This document shows positions 62,451 to 64,000 of a DNA stretch of 64,000 nucleotides, in pieces. The stretch is from Pelagophyceae sp. CCMP2097 (Eukaryota; Sar; Pelagophyceae): contig MU657206.1 in assembly GCA_026770575.1 (NCBI GenBank), forward strand, positions 220,428 through 284,427, in the 5' to 3' direction. A program made the translations under genes and the position numbers. The notes under the pieces are model-generated. The model made no database searches, was not told where the DNA came from, and was given only the letters and a program-made list of their open reading frames with translations. Each line of letters opens with the position of its first letter. Positions within the stretch are counted from its first letter, which is position 1.

Positions 62451-63967
62451 ATGGCGGACGCGGCGCCGCCGGCGCGGCTGTCGGAGGAAGAGGTGGAGCG
62501 CGTGCTATCGACGCCCAAGGCGGACTGCCGCGCGGCGCTTCGCGATCTGGTGTATTATGTGCAGCAGGCGCGCGAAAGCGGCGACGACGACGACATCGAC
62601 GCCGAGGAGTTCGTCAGGCTCGTCGTCGACGAAGGTGCGCAGCTCGAATCGCGTGCATTTCCCTTGACGAGCGGTGGGCGCGGCAGTACACGAATGCGCA
62701 CCCCGGACTGCGCACCCCGGCAGCAGCCGACTGCGCAGGCGTGCGATGCGTCGACGTGCGGAGCCCCGGCGAGTTTTCCAAGGGCCGCGTCCTCGGCGCA
62801 TCTTCGTGCCCGCTCTTCGACGACGAGGAGCGCGCTTTGGTCGGCACGTGCTTCAAGCGGCAGGGCCGCGAAGCGGCCATGATCCTCGGCATGGCGCGCA
62901 TCCTGCGGCGCCACGGCGGCCTCGACGCCCTCGCCGAAGATTCGCTCCGCGGCCAGCGGACAATCTGCGTCCACTGCTGGCGCGGCGGCTTCCGCAGCGG
63001 CTCCGTCGCGTGGCTGCTGCGGCGGCGAGGCGCAAAGGTCTACTGCCTCAAGGGCGGCTACAAGGCCTTTCGCGGCTGGGTGCGCTCAAGATGGGGCGAA
63101 TCGCCGCCGACGAAGCCGCCGGCGGACGCGCGCAAGGCGGCGGCGGCGTTGGCGGACGCCATCCCGCGCTGGCCGCCGCCCGCCGAGGCGCGGCAGCCGC
63201 GCATCGTCATCGTTGGGGGGCGCACGGGCGTCGGCAAGACGCGCGTGCTGCACGCCCTCGCGCAGCGCGGCGCGCAGGTCTTGGACCTCGAGGGCGTGGC
63301 TGTACATCGAGGGTCGTCGTTTGGATGGAAGGCGGAACAGCCTTCGAACGAAGCGTTCGAGAACACTTTGGCCCTAAAGTGGCGCGCGTTCTCAACCGAC
63401 GCGCCAGTCTTCGTCGAGGACGAGGAGGGCCACGTCGGCGCCTGCCTCGTGCCGCCGGCGCTCTATTCGCGCATGGCGGCCGCGAAGCTCGTCGTCCGCG
63501 TCAACTCGCCCATCGAGGCGCGAGTGGGTGTCCTCCTCGACGAGTACGCCCACGACGCCGCCGTCGACGAGCTTGCCTTCCGCAAGCGCATCGAGGACGC
63601 GACGCGACGCCTCTTGCGCAGACTCGGGGCGGACCGCGTTTCGGAAATTGTGGGCCACGTCCACGATGGCCGGTACGCAGACGTCGCGCGGCTGCTCCTC
63701 TCCTACTACGACAAGCTCTACGACGCCCACCTCGCCAAGCGCGACGGGATGGACGCGACCGTCGTCGACGTCTTCGTCGTCGGCGATGTTTTAGACGCAG
63801 ACGCCACGGCGTCCGCCGTCCTCGCAGAAGTCGCACGCTTCTACGACCCCGGCACCGCCGGCGGCGCGCTTCGACGCGACGACGGAGGACCGCGACGACC
63901 GCGGCTTCATCTGCTGCTGGCGCTGGCGCTGGCGGCCGCGCTGGCGCTGCGGCTCCTCCGGCGATGA
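62451..63967 (+). CDS. tRNA 2-selenouridine/geranyl-2-thiouridine synthase (SelU/YbbB type)
   Basis: 475 residues from exons 62451-62634 and 62724-63967 (89-nt intron, in phase). SelU/YbbB replaces sulfur in 2-thiouridine of tRNA wobble bases by selenium via a geranylated intermediate. The rhodanese half has CVDVRSPGEFSKGRVLGASS, CPLFDDEERALVGTCFKRQG, the active Cys in ICVHCWRGGFRSGSVAWLLR and VYCLKGGYKAFRGW. The P-loop half has IVIVGGRTGVGKTRVLHALA, then LDLEGVAVHRGSSFGW, EQPSNEAFENTLALKW and FVEDEEGHVGACLVP, all family marks. The protein differs from bacterial forms by an 80-residue N-terminal helical extension and a C-terminal hydrophobic helix (LHLLLALALAAALALRLLRR), a likely tail anchor. 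Key residues are intact. Confidence 0.9.
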
Positions 63968-64000
63968 ACGAATGGGGCCGACTGGGCACAATTTCTATTA

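Overview
The window is nuclear DNA from a compact, GC-rich eukaryotic genome, most likely a photosynthetic stramenopile (pelagophyte-like alga such as Aureococcus or Pelagomonas; the genus is inferred, not proven). Support: genes are split by very short spliceosomal introns (about 29-175 nt, often starting GTGCG), exon phases add up across those introns, and there is a eukaryotic tRNA-Ser(AGA). Three plastid/photosystem-type proteins (HCF136/Ycf48, a DUF1995 protein, a DUF3593-DUF2499 protein) and a TVP38-type membrane protein begin with a signal-peptide-like segment, as expected for a secondary plastid or secretory entry. Bystin, SRPK kinase, ERG24-type sterol reductase, RRM+CCCH, F-box and J-domain proteins confirm a eukaryotic nucleus. 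No bacterial-style operons, ribosome binding sites or CRISPR arrays are present.

Layout. 0-13.5 kb: a partial tRNA-Ser, then minus-strand genes for a DUF1995 plastid protein, a 900-aa cysteine-rich membrane protein, a serine carboxypeptidase and the PSII assembly factor HCF136, interrupted by a reverse-transcriptase fragment fused to WD40 debris and a ~0.9 kb inverted-repeat element; then a small plus-strand gene. 13.6-26.2 kb: an F-box/Kelch gene, a tRNA-derived SINE-like element, a broken F-box/WD40 gene, an SGNH hydrolase, a many-exon acidic protein holding two related introner-like introns, an LBR/ERG24-like sterol reductase, and an AlkB-like dioxygenase divergent from it. 26.4-37.1 kb: a type I membrane protein, the DUF3593-DUF2499 protein, a 57-aa tail-anchored protein, an ankyrin protein, a TVP38/VTT protein, an HTH-like repeat protein and a DnaJ-X protein. 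37.3-41.4 kb: two proline/threonine-linker cell-surface proteins flanking a MITE-like element. 41.6-53.6 kb: F-box/FIST protein, GT4 glycosyltransferase, bystin, GMC oxidoreductase, GH30 glucosylceramidase carrying a beta-trefoil lectin insert, and SRPK kinase. 53.8-64 kb: a pentameric ligand-gated channel, the second SINE-like copy (inverted relative to the first, core identical), three small or coiled-coil proteins, an RRM+CCCH protein and a SelU-type tRNA 2-selenouridine synthase.

The genes do not form one pathway. Several neighbours are packed as divergent pairs with start codons 160-270 bp apart (ERG24/AlkB, bystin/GMC, FIST/GT4, TVP38/HTH, RRM/SelU) and convergent pairs less than 80 bp apart. 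The most unusual material is the mobile/repeat layer: two nearly identical introns behaving like introner elements, a SINE-like family with a 120-nt tRNA-like core, two short inverted-repeat elements, ultrashort introns, and tandem duplications inside introns. Exon coordinates are read by eye from GT-AG sites and phase; 'about' marks boundaries not fully fixed.
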